From Siphonodentalium dalli (taxonomy: Eukaryota > Mollusca > Scaphopoda > Gadilida > Siphonodentaliidae): a DNA stretch of 64,000 nt. The position numbers were made by a program, and so were the translations under genes. The notes below the pieces were generated by a model. It made no database searches, had not been told where the DNA came from, and worked only from the letters and a program-made list of their open reading frames with translations. Positions 1-10,854 of this stretch are shown here, piece by piece. How positions within the stretch are numbered: position 1 is the stretch's first letter; each line of letters begins with the position of its first letter. Location of the stretch: positions 223,648,578-223,712,577 of the forward strand of contig CP136062.1 in the NCBI GenBank assembly GCA_032622095.1. Direction: 5' to 3'.

Positions 1-685
1 AGAAACTGGGTTGTTCTCAGTCCCAGGTCTCACGTATCCAACCGAAGAAAGATGAGATCATCCGACTATTTGAGTCTAACTGCAACCCCCATCGAAAGCG
101 ACAACGAACCGGCAAAGACGCAGAAGTTTAGCAAGCTTTAACCACATGGTTCGACGGCGTCAGATATAGAGATGTTCCACTAGACGGCGACACGCTAATG
201 CAGAAATCCGAAGACTTCGCTAAGCTGCTAGACAAACCAGACTTCAAACCTACTAGCGGATGGCTTTCACGATGGAAGAACAGAAACGACATTCACTTCA
301 AATGATTACACTGTGAGAAGAGAGACGCAGATGTGAAAGCCAGCGAGCAGTGGCTCAACGACAAACTGCCAGCATACCTGAACGCATATGACCCAGCTGA
401 TATCTACAACGCGGACGAGACGGGCCTTTACTATCGAGCGCTACCAAATGGGACATTAGCCAGGAAGTCGGAGTCGTGTAGTGGCGGAAAGAAGTCAAAA
501 GACAGATATACAGTTGGTCAGACGTGAAGCAGGAGACGATAGCCAATTGCTTCAGGAAGGGCGGCTTCCGAAAATCGGAAGACGACAACCCGACAACCGT
601 TGAAGACGAAGATCCATTGGAGGACATCACCATCCCCGATGGATATTCAAAAGAAGACATCCAGGAATTCATCACGACCGATGAA
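1..685 (+). pseudogene. Tigger/pogo-type transposase fragment, copy 1
   Basis: A decayed DDE transposase of the Tigger/pogo group. Reading through lesions it shows, in order, the end of a Psq-like helix-turn-helix (KKDEIIRLFESN), a CENP-B-type DNA-binding domain (ALTTWFDGVRYRDVPLDG ... GWLSRWKNRNDIHFK), the start of the DDE domain with the first catalytic Asp (YNADETGLYYRALPNGTLA), and the C-terminal tail (QETIANCFRKGGF). A TAG (about 128) replaces Gln and a TGA (about 304) replaces Arg. The join at about 525 is out of frame and removes the DDE region holding the second and third acidic residues. It cannot be active. The copy starts before the window or at its edge. Confidence 0.85.
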
Positions 686-1450
686 GCTGGGTTGTTCTCA
701 GTCCCAGGTCTCACGTATCCAACCGAAGAAAGATGAGATCATCCGACTATTTGAGTCTAACTGCAACCCCCATCGAAAGCGACAACGAACCGGCAAAGAC
801 GCAGAAGTTTAGCAAGCTTTAACCACATGGTTCGACGGCGTCAGATATAGAGATGTTCCACTAGACGGCGACACGCTAATGCAGAAATCCGAAGACTTCG
901 CTAAGCTGCTAGACAAACCAGACTTCAAACCTACTAGCGGATGGCTTTCACGATGGAAGAACAGAAACGACATTCACTTCAAATGATTACACTGTGAGAA
1001 GAGAGACGCAGATGTGAAAGCCAGCGAGCAGTGGCTCAACGACAAACTGCCAGCATACCTGAACGCATATGACCCAGCTGATATCTACAACGCGGACGAG
1101 ACGGGCCTTTACTATCGAGCGCTACCAAATGGGACATTAGCCAGGAAGTCGGAGTCGTGTAGTGGCGGAAAGAAGTCAAAAGACAGATATACAGTTGGTC
1201 AGACGTGAAGCAGGAGACGATAGCCAATTGCTTCAGGAAGGGCGGCTTCCGAAAATCGGAAGACGACAACCCGACAACCGTTGAAGACGAAGATCCATTG
1301 GAGGACATCACCATCCCCGATGGATATTCAAAAGAAGACATCCAGGAATTCATCACGACCGATGAAGAGGTAGATTGTTTCGGCAGCCCGACCGATGAAG
1401 AGATAGCAAGTGAAATCCGACCCGCAGCTCCCGTAAATGTGATTTATTAA
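686..1450 (+). pseudogene. Tigger/pogo-type transposase fragment, copy 2 with 3' end
   Basis: A second copy of the same fragment, offset by 681 bp and apparently identical base for base, including both premature stops and the internal deletion. It diverges at about 1367, where it continues to the true C-terminus (EEIASEIRPAAPVNVIY, stop at 1448). It is followed by a T-rich 3' tail with AATAAAG at about 1508. Identical lesions in both copies mean the tandem duplication came after inactivation. Confidence 0.85.
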
Positions 1451-1537
1451 TGTTGTTGTTGTTGTAATTGTTGTTTTTGCTGTTTTTATCATGTTCGTTT
1501 AAATTAAAATAAAGTATTAACCACAATTGCGTACTCA

Positions 1538-1650
1538 ATACATATCCATTCTGTAATGGAAATAACAAGGAATGTGTTTGGTCTGGCCTCCCATACATAT
1601 CCATTCTGTAATGGAAATAACAAGGAATGTGTTTGGTCTGGCCTCCCATA
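1538..1650 (+). repeat. 55-bp direct repeat, two copies
   Basis: Two adjacent, essentially identical copies of a ~55-bp unit containing CATTCTGTAATGGAAATAAC and GTGTTTGGTCTGGCCTCCC. It lies just past the transposase 3' tail. No function is suggested. Confidence 0.85.
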
Positions 1651-2402
1651 CATATTTTGCACTTAATCCACCAACATGCTCTATACATTTTATTACCCAA
1701 CTCTGGAAATAGTGTGCTGGTGTCATTTCCGATAGTACAGAAGATATCGGTTGATATATAAATATGTTCCCAGTTAGTGTAATGCTAACATATTGTATAG
1801 ATAAACACAGCACATCGAGATATAACTAATAGAATAGAAGCATAATTATCAAGATCATATTCTAAATTGGATATGACTTGTATACCACCATCTTATATGT
1901 TGGAGGGATCAGACAATGAGTCTTCCACCATACCGATGGCGTGATACACGTCACAAGTAGGTGTATCATATACATCATACTTTATTAGGATGCATGATAC
2001 ACCATACGTTGTAATAACTACTAGCGTCGAGAGATACCAAGGACCACTCTCTCTCCGGCGGCAGAACGATCCACCTCTGTTCACCTTTTACCGATGCTCC
2101 TGCTGTGTTTATCAAGATAGACTTATACACATATAAAGTTATCAAAAGCTAAGGATAGTTATTGTTTATTAATGTTCCCGATATCATGGCCATTCAACAT
2201 CTATACCCTAGACACCGGGACAGTCACACAAAAAAATTTACCCTCTGGGAACCTCATTCTGCTTATAGGCCTCAACTACTATGGGAGACCTATGATCGAT
2301 AAGATGAGGTGAGTGACATTGGTCTGCACCTTCCCCTGCCCCCGAGGATGAGTTAATCAGAGTCAGAGTAATAAAGCTTGTCAAACTTGGGCAATCATGA
2401 AG
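1651..2402. other. No gene recognised
   Basis: AT-rich sequence with short open frames and no recognisable domain or splice-flanked exon. A GGAACCTCATTCTGCTTATAGGCCTCAACT fragment at 2246-2280 is a small piece of the F-family MITE described below. Confidence 0.5.
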
Positions 2403-2868
2403 TTAACCCTTTACCCAACAAAACGGCCAAAAACGGCCAAATAAAGCTTCAACAGCCTAAAATATCTTCGGTCTGTCTCAATAACACCATACAAATATGG
2501 ATATCATTGGAACCGGTTCATTGACCATATTGTGATGGTTACAGTTATGCCCTGTGCCAATGCATTCTCTTATATATGCGAGTCGACCATAGGTCGCCTC
2601 GCATATATAAGAGAATGCATTGGCCTAAAAAAAATCTTTTTTTAACACTTTTTACCATTTTTTTCTTACATTCTTTAACAATTTTATCATTTTTTCTTAC
2701 ATTTTTTAACAATTTTTATAATATTTTTCTACATTCTTTGACAATTTTATCATTTTTAATATGTGTTAAGCCAATGCATTCTCTTATATATGCGAGGCTA
2801 CCTATGGTCGACTCGCATATATAAGAGAATGCATTGGCCTAGGGCCGTTTTGTTGGGTAAAGGGTTAA
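2403..2868 (+). mobile_element. MITE family A, copy A1 (full length, TTAA flanks)
   Basis: Bounded by TTAA|CCCTTTACCCAACA at left and TGTTGGGTAAAGGG|TTAA at right, i.e. CCC-starting TIRs with a TTAA target as in piggyBac. A ~140-bp left subterminal segment (GGCCAAAAACGGCC..., CAAATATGGATATCATTGG) leads to a 69-bp palindrome (2556-2624). A T-rich spacer follows, then a second palindrome in the opposite orientation (2770-2838). There is no coding capacity. The superfamily assignment rests on termini only. Confidence 0.82.
2556..2624. repeat. 69-bp near-perfect palindrome (module 1), reference copy
   Basis: 27-bp perfectly complementary arms (starting GCCAATGCATTCTC, ending GAGAATGCATTGGC), one conserved T/C mismatch, then an inner stem CGACC/GGTCG and loop ATA. 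The same module recurs more than 20 times in this window: 2770, 4447, 6174, 9725, 11315, 11441, 12780, 12995, 15492, 23815, 23963, 27685, 27835, 29576, 31252, 31538, 34684, 34822, 42030 and 55608 (approximate starts), plus variants. Confidence 0.95.
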
Positions 2869-4019
2869 ACGGACATGGCTTGTTCGAACCCAAAAATTAT
2901 TAATTATGAACTTTAAAATTTTAACTGTAGACCATGAGGAGAAAATCTAGAGCTACCGTAGCTCTCAAACGTTTTTAATGATTAAAACAAAAAGAAAGCA
3001 GGATGTGAAGTTCTTTTAAATAAACTGCAGTATGGTGAAACAGTTTTTATATTGCTATAAAATATTGCATATTTTTGTATTTTCTCGAACCATAAAATTA
3101 TTCAAATGAGATTGTGCTTTAAAACACAATTTTTTTTCTAATTTGAAATGGATTAACATGCATCAAAAGGAAATGTCTAAGTTACGAATGTTTGTACAAG
3201 CTGAAAGTGATCAAATTCGCAAATGAACATGGTAATCGGACTGCAGAACGAGAGTTTATTCCAAATAGTTTGTCAACATTCACGTCAAAATAATAAGACT
3301 GGGGCAGTTTTTATAACCCATGTTCCCACAATATGAACCAATGTAATCTTCCCTGCTTGGGAATTTCCCCAAATCATATGAGAGTTCCCAAAGCATGGAT
3401 GGAATGTTTATTCATCTATTTAAGATTAACTTTTTTTTAAATTGCATCCTTTGCTCTTCAAAATACCTCCCAATCTTTCGCTGGGCGGAAAAATCTTTTG
3501 GCAATTTCTGATTTTTATTTTTGGCCAAATTAAAAAAAATTGGGCCAAATTAAATCCTCATTTTCTGGTCTCACAATTAATGAATATTTTGTTTTAATTT
3601 AATATCTAACATTCTATATAATTATGTCCGTACCTTCAAACACGGTATCTAGAGACTTCTTTAATCCCACCATTGTTACATCACAATATACCACTACCCA
3701 CCATCTACCATTCAGCCTTATGACAGACAAAGGATCCATTAGTGTTAATCCTCATTACTGTTTTAGTACATTGTTTGATAGTGCATTGTCATGAGTGCCT
3801 TTCGTTATCCATTAAGCTGTATCACCTAATCAATTATCATATAATCATACTTATAAATCTGATTCTCATATCACTCCCGCTACAAAATCAATTTGGGTTT
3901 TTGAATAAAATTTCTGATTTATGGATAAAAAAAAAACTCAAATGAAATATTTTGGCCATTTTTGAAAACAATTGGCCAAATTGGCCTATGACAGCATAAA
4001 CACTGGCTAAGATACTTAC
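2869..4019. other. Intron of RELCH, nothing recognised
   Basis: AT-rich, no exon with splice borders and no clear repeat structure. It should be the intron 3' of RELCH exon (l). Confidence 0.5.
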
Positions 4020-4194
4020 AATCAACAGCATCAGAGTTTGGTGGAACCGTTTTATGTTTGTATGGTCCATTTTGTAACACAGAGATGAACAGGAACGGAA
4101 TGAGTTCTTGCAAGGACAATAACGTGAGCATGAACTTTGATTCATTCAGTGGCAGTATCGTACTGTTGTTAGATTTCTGAATGGCAGCTGCACT
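4020..4194 (-). CDS. RELCH: RELCH exon (l) - SLQELIPFLFISVLQN
   Basis: 175 bp, phase 0 to 1. Acceptor TATTTTTCAG|AGTGCA, donor GATT|GTAAGT. It encodes SAAAIQKSNNSTILPLNESK, FMLTLLSLQELIPFLFISVL and QNGPYKHKTVPPNSDAVD. The KxxMxLxSLQxLIPxLFxxVLQNxP pattern is the next conserved RELCH block after exon (k). It is separated from (k) by an 11-kb intron. The next exon (phase 1) is not found in 1-4019 and should lie left of the window. Confidence 0.92.
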
Positions 4195-4553
4195 CTGAAA
4201 AATAAAGGGTAAATAAGCTATTTTTAAGTCAAAATATCTGAGAAGGAGAATACCACATGCTTTTTGTAGTGACCATAGTACTGTAGATAGCATGCTTCAT
4301 GATACTGAATGATAATATAATCCAAACTCTTCATATACAAGGAAATATTTCGACATCATCTCGAGCTAAAATTTTAAACCAACCATGCTTATTCAAACAT
4401 GCCCAAGACATGCATTAACCCTTTACCCAACAGAATGGCCCTGTGCCAATGCATTCTCTTATATATGCGAGTCGACCATAGGTCGCCTCGCATATATAAG
4501 AGAATGCATTGGCTTAACACATTAAAAATTATAAAATTGTTAAAGAATGTAAG

Positions 4554-5998
4554 AACGAGAGGCCGATCACGATCGGCAGATGTTAACCCATCCCTTGGCG
4601 ATGATTTTGAACCGATTTAAACAAATTTGGTGTGGTGATTCGGGGGTACCATTGGCAGAGTTATAATGATGTTAGTTTTTCAAATTTTTTTGGACACATT
4701 GGGAACCATTTTATCAACTTGTATCATAATCATCAATATCTAAATGAAAACAAATGAAAGAGTCAATGACATTTTTTTTATTATTATTATAAAAGTAAAA
4801 AAAAAAAAAAATTCTTTCAAAAAAGGGTCATAACTCCTTTAAAATAAATCGGATCAAACCCATATTCAACTCACTCAGTATTTTGGGGTGTGAAACTCAC
4901 ATACCAAATTTGGTTCCAATCAGATAAAAAATGTTTGAGTTATGGCAATGTGTTAATTCTGAGTGGAAAAAGGGCCATAACTCTGTAACAAAATCTCGGA
5001 TCAAATCCAAATTCAAACTCGATATGTATTTTGGGCTGAGAAACCCATATACAAAATTTGGTTCCGATCGGATAGAAAATGTTTGAGTTATCGCATTATG
5101 TACTCACATACCAAATTTACATACATCTCAATTCTATTAAGTATCAGGAATGTTGAGAAGGGTTCATTTTAACTACAAAAGTCCATACTGTACAATCGAA
5201 TGGGATATAATAGGAGAATGACTACATGAAAAATATACAAAAGCATAAAATTGATGACCAGGGTTAACAATTTTAACTCTATAAAATTAGGGGACTGTAT
5301 GTCACTTGAACAATGCATTGATAGGCAGCCTAAATCTGACAAAGAGCTGCCTGGGAGTCCTGAGCCAACAGGGTCCACACACTATGGAAATGCAATAAAC
5401 AGATGTCTAGCAGCAGTGAGTATCAGATTTCATTATCAATAATAGAGTTTAACTCTAGTCTCTTTCTCACAGATACCACAGTTAATTATAAGCTGCTTCT
5501 GGTTATATGTTGCAAGCAAATATCAAATCTGTTCAATTCTAAGTTAAAACGGGGCCATAACTCTGGTATAAAAAACAGGATCTGACCCATATTCAAACTC
5601 GATCTGTATTTTGAGTTGACAAACTCACATACCAAATATGGTTCCTATCAGATGAAAACTAGTAGATTTATTGAAGCATGCATTAATTCTATGTCAAAGG
5701 GCCATAACTCCATTAAAAATAATCTGATCAAACCCATATTCGAACTCGAACTGTATGTTAGGTGGAGAAACTGACATACCAAATTAGGTTCTGATCAGTT
5801 CTGATCAGATCATTTTTTTTTAGTTATCATAGAATTCGTGAATTCTAAGTCGAAAAAGGGCCATAAGTCCGTAAATAAAACTCCGATCAAATCCATATTC
5901 GAACTCGATCTGTATTTTGGGCCAAGAAACTTACATACTAAATTTGGTTCCGATCAGATAGATAATATTTCAGTTATCGCACCATGCGTAAAGTGTCT

Positions 5999-6048
<50 letters not shown>

Positions 6049-6128
6049 GGACGGACGGACGGACGGACTAACGACGAGTGGTCAATCCGGGCAACGACAC
6101 TATGTTTACCATACTATGGTATGGGTAA
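4554..6128 (+). repeat. Bivalve-type 'GGGCCATAAC' dispersed repeat inserted in A2
   Basis: Starts CGAGAGGCCGATCACGATCG. It contains four diverged tandem-like blocks of the pattern 'AAAAAGGGCCATAACTC ... ATATTCGAACTCGATCTG ... CATACCAAATTTGGTTCCGA'. It ends with a GACA then GACG microsatellite (5999-6068) and a short tail. Similar copies occur at 9915-10110, 16463-16593, 23095-23530, 26590-26950, 46870-47130, 47570-48170 and 49785-50317. No coding frame is seen. It is probably an old non-autonomous retroposon-like family. Confidence 0.75.
5998..6069 (+). repeat. (GACA)n(GACG)n microsatellite
   Basis: About 12 GACA units followed by about 6 GACG units at the 3' end of the dispersed repeat. Shorter versions end the other copies (for example near 10070, 11665, 23465, 47080 and 48620). 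Confidence 0.95.
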
Positions 6129-6500
6129 ACATAAAAAATGGTAAAAAGTGTTAAAAAAAGATTTTTTTTAGGCCAATGCATTCTCTTATATATGCGAGGC
6201 GACCTATGGTCGACTCGCATATATAAGAGAATGCATTGGCACAGGGCATAACTGTAACTATCACAATGTGGTCAAGGAGCCGGTTCCAATGATATCCATA
6301 TTTGTATGGTTCTATTGAGGCAGACCGAAGATATTTTAGGCTGTTGAAGCTTTATTTGGCCGGTTTTGGCCGGTTTGTTGGGTTAAGGGTTAAAGCAAGA
6401 AAAGAGAAAAACATCCAAATGAGCATTCCTTATTGATTCACACATTTAACCTTTGATTACAGAATGGCTTCTCCAATTTCTTCAAAGTATACATTGGAAC

Positions 6501-6882
6501 AGACCACAAAATATGGAAATTTGCAGAATAAGGTTCCCGGAGGGTGAATTTATTGATGCTACCCCTCAAAGCAGGCTAGAATCACTAAATTCACCCTCTG
6601 GGGACTTCATTCTGCTTAGGACACATCTTCTCTAGAAAGTATCTTTATTGACAAGTTTTATAGTTTCTTTAGAAAGTTTCTTTTTCTTTTTAGGTTAATT
6701 TCTCTAGATGCCGAACTTGGCAGATGACAAAATAACAATTGAGGTGCGACATGAGGCCTAAGCAGAATGAGGTCCCCAGAGGATGAATTTGGTGATGCTA
6801 GCCCATTGTGTGGGGTAGCGTCACTAAATTCAACATCTGGGGTCCTCATTCCGCAAATGTCCAGCACCATATTTTGAGGTCT
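6501..6882. mobile_element. MITE family F, copy F1 (foldback arms GCAGAATGAGGTCCCCAGAG)
   Basis: Two hairpin arms (about 6524-6632 and 6764-6867), each an imperfect inverted repeat of GCAGAATGAGGTCCCCAGAG with GTGATGCTAGCCC in the loop region. They are joined by a GAAAGTTTCTTT-rich middle. The outer ends carry inverted CCACAAAATATGG / CCATATTTTGAGG. Better preserved copies (F4, F8) have 8-bp target duplications, so hAT is the likely superfamily. Confidence 0.75.
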
Positions 6883-7009
6883 ACATTGGAAGTTCACATA
6901 CCATATCTTGACAGCAGCTAGAAAAAAACTAAGGATTTATTTGCAGGGATTTTCAACTAAGTTCAACAAACAAACTAAGGCTGTTTATAGAACTTTTAGC
7001 TGAATGCCT

Positions 7010-7200
7010 ACAAATGAATCATTGGGAATTGAATAACTTCCGTCAGTGGGTAATCAGATATGTGCTCATCAACAAGTTTTCATATCAAAGGATTAATTCA
7101 GGAATTTAATGTATCGTGCATTCATTGGAAATATCTCCAGCCGTAACAGTGTTATAGAAAGGAGGTTGGTTGTTATGACAAGAGCAGATGACTAATTAGT
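7010..7200 (+). repeat. Diverged direct repeat with 8160-8325
   Basis: GCCTACAAATGAATCATTGGGAAT ... GGAAATATCTCCAGCC ... GAAAGGAGGTTGGTTGT recurs, diverged, about 1.15 kb downstream. This indicates an old local segmental duplication. Confidence 0.65.
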
Positions 7201-7227
7201 TGTTATATCTATCTATATAAAAGCCAG

Positions 7228-7350
7228 GTGTTTGTGTGTGTGTGTGTGTGTGTGGGGGGGGGTGTGTGTGTGTGTGTGTGGGGGGTGTGTGTGTGTGTGT
7301 GTGGGGGGGGTGTGTGTGTGTGTGTGTGTGTGAGGGTGTTTGTGTGTGTG
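7228..7350 (+). repeat. (GT)n / G-run microsatellite
   Basis: Alternating TG runs interrupted by three or four poly-G tracts. It opens spurious frames on both strands. Confidence 0.97.
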
Positions 7351-7409
7351 TGCCTGCAACTATGTCATACTTTTGGCGCATTTAAAACTTTTCACTTTTT
7401 TAGAATATA

Positions 7410-7712
7410 CAGTCTTGCCCTAAGTAATCGACCCCTTAACCACAGTAGAATTATGGGTAACTTTTCAGGATTTAGTCGGAAATATGGCTTGTTGCCATTC
7501 ATCGGAAAGCTCTCAGTGAGAGCTTTCCGATGAATGGCAACAAGCCATATTTCCGACTAAATCCTGAAAAGTTATGGCTTGTTGCCATTCATCGGAAAGC
7601 TCTCAGTGAGAGCTTTCCGATGAATGGCAACAAGCCATATTTCCGACTAAATCCTGAAAAGTTACCCATAATTCTGCTGTGGTTAAGTGGTCGATTACTT
7701 AGGGCATTACTG
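7410..7712. mobile_element. TA-type foldback MITE H1 with duplicated core hairpin
   Basis: Termini CAGTCTTGCCCTAAGTAATCG and its complement CGATTACTTAGGGCATTACTG, flanked by TA on both sides, as in Tc1/mariner-type MITEs. The arms are almost fully complementary (TTAACCACAG, GGGTAACTTTTCAGGATTTA, GGCTTGTTGCCATTCATCGG), so the whole element is one long palindrome. The central hairpin unit (about 94 bp) is present twice in tandem. H2 (48263-48475) has it once. Confidence 0.82.
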
Positions 7713-7714
7713 TA

Positions 7715-8318
7715 CACGCGAAATTTCAAGCTGAGCGGTTAAAGATGGTCTGAGATATGGCAAATTGCCCAAGGAGAAATATCTGTACGATTAAGATTTG
7801 ATTTAGCATACGAATGCATGGGCACTGCTGAGAGCATTACCTTTAAGATAACTCTATAGCAATCTATATCGTGATAGATATAAGATAGAGTTTTGGTGAC
7901 TGCGGCAGTAAACCGACAATATGTCAAATTAACAGGCAATCTCTTAGTTATTACAAAACTATCAAAGCATCATCCATAATGATATTATGATCAATTGACC
8001 TATTCAATTGTGAATAAGTTTAAAGTCATACTGTGTGCTTGAAGTTTCACATTAATAATTCAAATGCATGAAGAAAGTATCTTCATCTGCCCTAATTTGG
8101 GCACAAATCCATATTTTGTGCACACCCATTTTTTCAGCTTCAATTTAGAGGAATTTAAATGCCTGCCCTATAAATGAATCATTGGGAATCAGGTAACAAA
8201 CCATCAATGTGGTTACAGTTATCGAATGGTTAAATTAGAAGTTTAATCATGCATTTGGAATATATCCAGCCATATGTTATAGGAAGGAGGTAGGTTGTGA
8301 GAGGAGCAGATTATTGAC
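7715..8318. other. No gene recognised
   Basis: AT-rich. The only structure is the old direct repeat (8160-8325) noted at 7010-7200. Confidence 0.5.
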
Positions 8319-8768
8319 TAAAAGGACCACTTAATTTTCAATTACACAAGATCACATTATATACAAAATATTCCATATTATATACCATTTTAAAGAGGAT
8401 GCTCCAAAACATTGTAGTATCAACTTATCCGGTAGAATAAACTGTGTTGTTTTCGTCAAGGTACCAATGTGTGTTCTGTGCTTAATTTTGATCTGGTCTG
8501 TACTGCCAGTCTATTATTCTCAATGGAAGAGGAATAACTCTATCTCTTAATTGTGAATTATGATCCATTCTGGGGTAAATAACGGGGGAATTCATGGTGC
8601 GAATCTGAGAATCTCTGTCACTTGGTGGACACTCCTAGGCCACAGCTTTTCCATATTCTGGTAGAATATATATATTTTTGTTCCTCTTCTAAATGTTATA
8701 TAATATGGAATATGTTGTATATAATGTGATCTGTCATCTGGGCATTTGAAAATTAAGTAGGCCTTTAA
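8319..8768. mobile_element. MITE family L, copy L1 (TTAAAGGCC ends)
   Basis: Long inverted ends: left AAAGGACCACTTAATTTTC ... AGATCACATTATATAC, and right the complement, closing with GAAAATTAAGTAGGCCTTTAA. The arms are about 75 bp and imperfect. A 53-bp miniature version is at 11928-11980. No ORF. Confidence 0.75.
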
Positions 8769-9073
8769 CTAATTGTTTTATTAATACATAATTATTAGAG
8801 CATCAGTTATAAAGATTTTCAAATTAAATTGTAAATAACTTCAAAATCATATTACACACTTGTTGTAAATTTAAATCTTAAGTTCAAGGTGGAATATAGG
8901 TCAAAAGAACAATCGATTACTATTGTCGGAAACAGCAACCATACTTGCAGAACCATTTCAGAAAATATGACATAAATTGTGATTATTATCTCTGGTTCTA
9001 TGGAAAGTGTGATTAATCATTAGTCTATGTATCGTTAACATCCAATAATCTATATAAATTTCAAGAAGCTTTG

Positions 9074-9517
9074 CAAACCTGAGTTTAGTGTGCCTGTCAT
9101 TTGTCCCCAGAGGATGAATTTAGTGACGCTATCCCGCATAGTGGGCTAGCATCACCAAATTCATCCTCTGGGGACCTCATTCTGCATGGCCTCATCTGCT
9201 ATGGGTGACATAGATTCAGATGGAAGTTCCCAAATGGTGAATATTGTGATGTACACCAATTGGGAACCTCGATTATGCAATGTGCCAATTTGGGGATGCA
9301 GAGAAACTAAACTAAAAAAGAAATAGAATCTATGTGAAGAAGTTATATCTAGAAATTTGATAACAAAGATAACTTCCAGAGAAGATGAGACCTAAGCAGA
9401 ATGAGTTTCCCAGAGTGTGAATTTAGTGATGCTAGCCCGCTATGCGGGATAGCATCACTAAATTCACCCTCTGGGGACCTCATTCTGCAATTGACAGGCA
9501 CACTAAACTCAGACTTG
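9074..9517. mobile_element. MITE family F, copy F2
   Basis: Outer inverted ends CAAACCTGAGTTTAGTGTG / CACACTAAACTCAGACTTG enclose two foldback arms (about 9106-9190 and 9385-9490, CTCTGGGGACCTCATTCTGC) and an internal stem GTTCCCAAATGGTGA ... CAATTGGGAACC. The flanking 8-mers AAGCTTTG and GACCTTTG are only partly alike. Confidence 0.75.
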
Positions 9518-9674
9518 GACCTTTGTCATTATTAGAATATGTGGGTGAAAACTTCATACCCAGTGCAGTTATAGGTTAATAGACTAATTGTAATCCTACA
9601 GGAAAAGCGAAACCTATGTTAGGTTTATGTAAATATTTCTATATAAGAATGACATAATATACTGATCATCCCTT

Positions 9675-9909
9675 TTAACCCTTTGAGTGCCAGGTCGATT
9701 TTTGTATCAACCCATATACCCTGTGCCAATGCATTCTCTTATATATGCGAGTCGACCATAGGTCGCCTCGCATATATAAGAGAATGCATTGGCCTAACAT
9801 TTTTTTTTTTTTTTTACAATTTTTTACAATTTTAATAATTTATTCTTATATTCTTTAACAGACTTATTTTGTAGGTTTAGGGATCGGTCCCTGGCACTCA
9901 AAGGGTTAA
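9675..9909 (+). mobile_element. MITE family C, copy C1 (TTAA flanks, one palindrome)
   Basis: TTAA|CCCTTTGAGTGCCAGG ... CCTGGCACTCAAAGGG|TTAA, piggyBac-like ends quite different from family A internally. It carries a single module-1 palindrome (9729-9797) after CAACCCATATACCCTGTG and a T-rich tail. Confidence 0.85.
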
Positions 9910-9914
9910 CAAGA

Positions 9915-10110
9915 GCATCACTAGGGCGTGGCAACATACGCCTGTGCAAATTTGATCTTGACCTGTATTTTGGGCTCGTAAACTCACATACCAAATTTCA
10001 TTCGATTCTGTTCAGACTATCTAAAGTTATCATCCGGAAACCAAAAGCGAATGGATGGAGGGATGGCCAGACGGACTGACCAATAACGTAATAGGTCCCT
10101 TTTTTTTTAA
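9915..10110 (+). repeat. Bivalve-type dispersed repeat fragment
   Basis: GATCTTGACCTGTATTTTGG, CATACCAAATTTCATTC and GTTATCATCCGGAAACC, with a short GGAC-rich end. Same family as 4554-6128. Confidence 0.7.
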
Positions 10111-10497
10111 ACAGGCATATAAAAACTTTTGAAATTAGCATTAGGCATAATTAATATTTTATACCTGAACATATCAGTGTTTCAGATTTCCATAACAAGT
10201 CAACATGAATTGACATCATGTTTATTATTCCACACCCATTGACGTGATTCACATGTATTCAACGGAATCCCAGCCATTGAATACATATTAGTGTATACCT
10301 CTAGTGGAATACAAGCCGGAACTATTCTTGTTGACGTTGTCACCAAGAAAGATGACGTACATTACGTTGATCATCCGCTTCCGGTGATCCCCCCATAATT
10401 ACTGGTCATTTGTCAGACTTAAATCACAAAAACGGTAGCTATAGTAACAATGAAGGTGACATTCATGGATTGAACTTATCTGACTTGAACAGTGTAG
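10111..10497. other. No gene recognised
   Basis: AT-rich, with short direct repeats of CAACATGAATTGACAT type. No exon or element boundary seen. Confidence 0.4.
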
Positions 10498-10676
10498 AAT
10501 AAATACAGAACACAACTTGCATCATAATCTCGAATCTTTTATCGAACTCGTTGCGGACGGCGCAAAGTTATATTTCGCTCGAGCTACGCTCTCGCGAAAT
10601 ATATCCTTGCGCCATCCGCAACTCATTCAATAAAAGAGTCTCGATTAAGATGCGCGTTGTGTTCTGTCTATTTATT
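10498..10676. mobile_element. Foldback MITE, about 85-bp arms
   Basis: A nearly complete palindrome. The left arm reads AATAAATACAGAACACAACT ... TTTTATCGAACTCGTTGCGGA ... ATATTTCGC, and the right arm mirrors it. The centre is CTCGAGCTACGCTCTCGCG. No internal coding sequence and no clear target duplication. Confidence 0.75.
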
Positions 10677-10854
10677 GTCACTTCCATCTAAGATATCGTG
10701 ATATTGAGTAATATTAACTGAGATAATTTACTACCTACATGTATCAGCCTAAACATGTTTTATGACCAGATTTATTAACTGGTTAAAAAAAGACTGCATA
10801 AAAATCTAGTTGGATCTCCAGTCGTACAATGATACGCACTTAATGCGGCAAACA

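Larger units (their letters stand above)
4415..6393 (-). mobile_element. MITE family A, copy A2, split by a 1.6-kb insertion
   Basis: The first part (4415-4553) has TTAA|CCCTTTACCCAACAG, one palindrome, and the spacer up to ...AAAGAATGTAAGAA. The second part (about 6129-6393) resumes with AAAATGGTAAAAAGTG, the other palindrome, CAAATATGG-type subterminal sequence (reverse orientation) and GGG|TTAA. Intact copies (A6) show that the two parts join directly. The material between (4554-6128) is therefore an insertion of a bivalve-type dispersed repeat. Confidence 0.82.

Noticed and set aside
2556-2624. Palindrome as a microRNA precursor or a tRNA-like structure
   Set aside because: The stem is too perfect and symmetrical, it is present in more than 20 element copies, and there is no tRNA box A/B pattern. 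Small-RNA data could reopen the question.
2576-2824. Short ORFs with 'MHSLIYARRPMVDSHI' or 'MHWHRAVLLGKG' found at many places
   Set aside because: They are translations of the 69-bp palindrome and family A ends, not genes.
7196-7533. VCVCVC and THTHTH ORFs
   Set aside because: Produced by the GT microsatellite and the H1 foldback.
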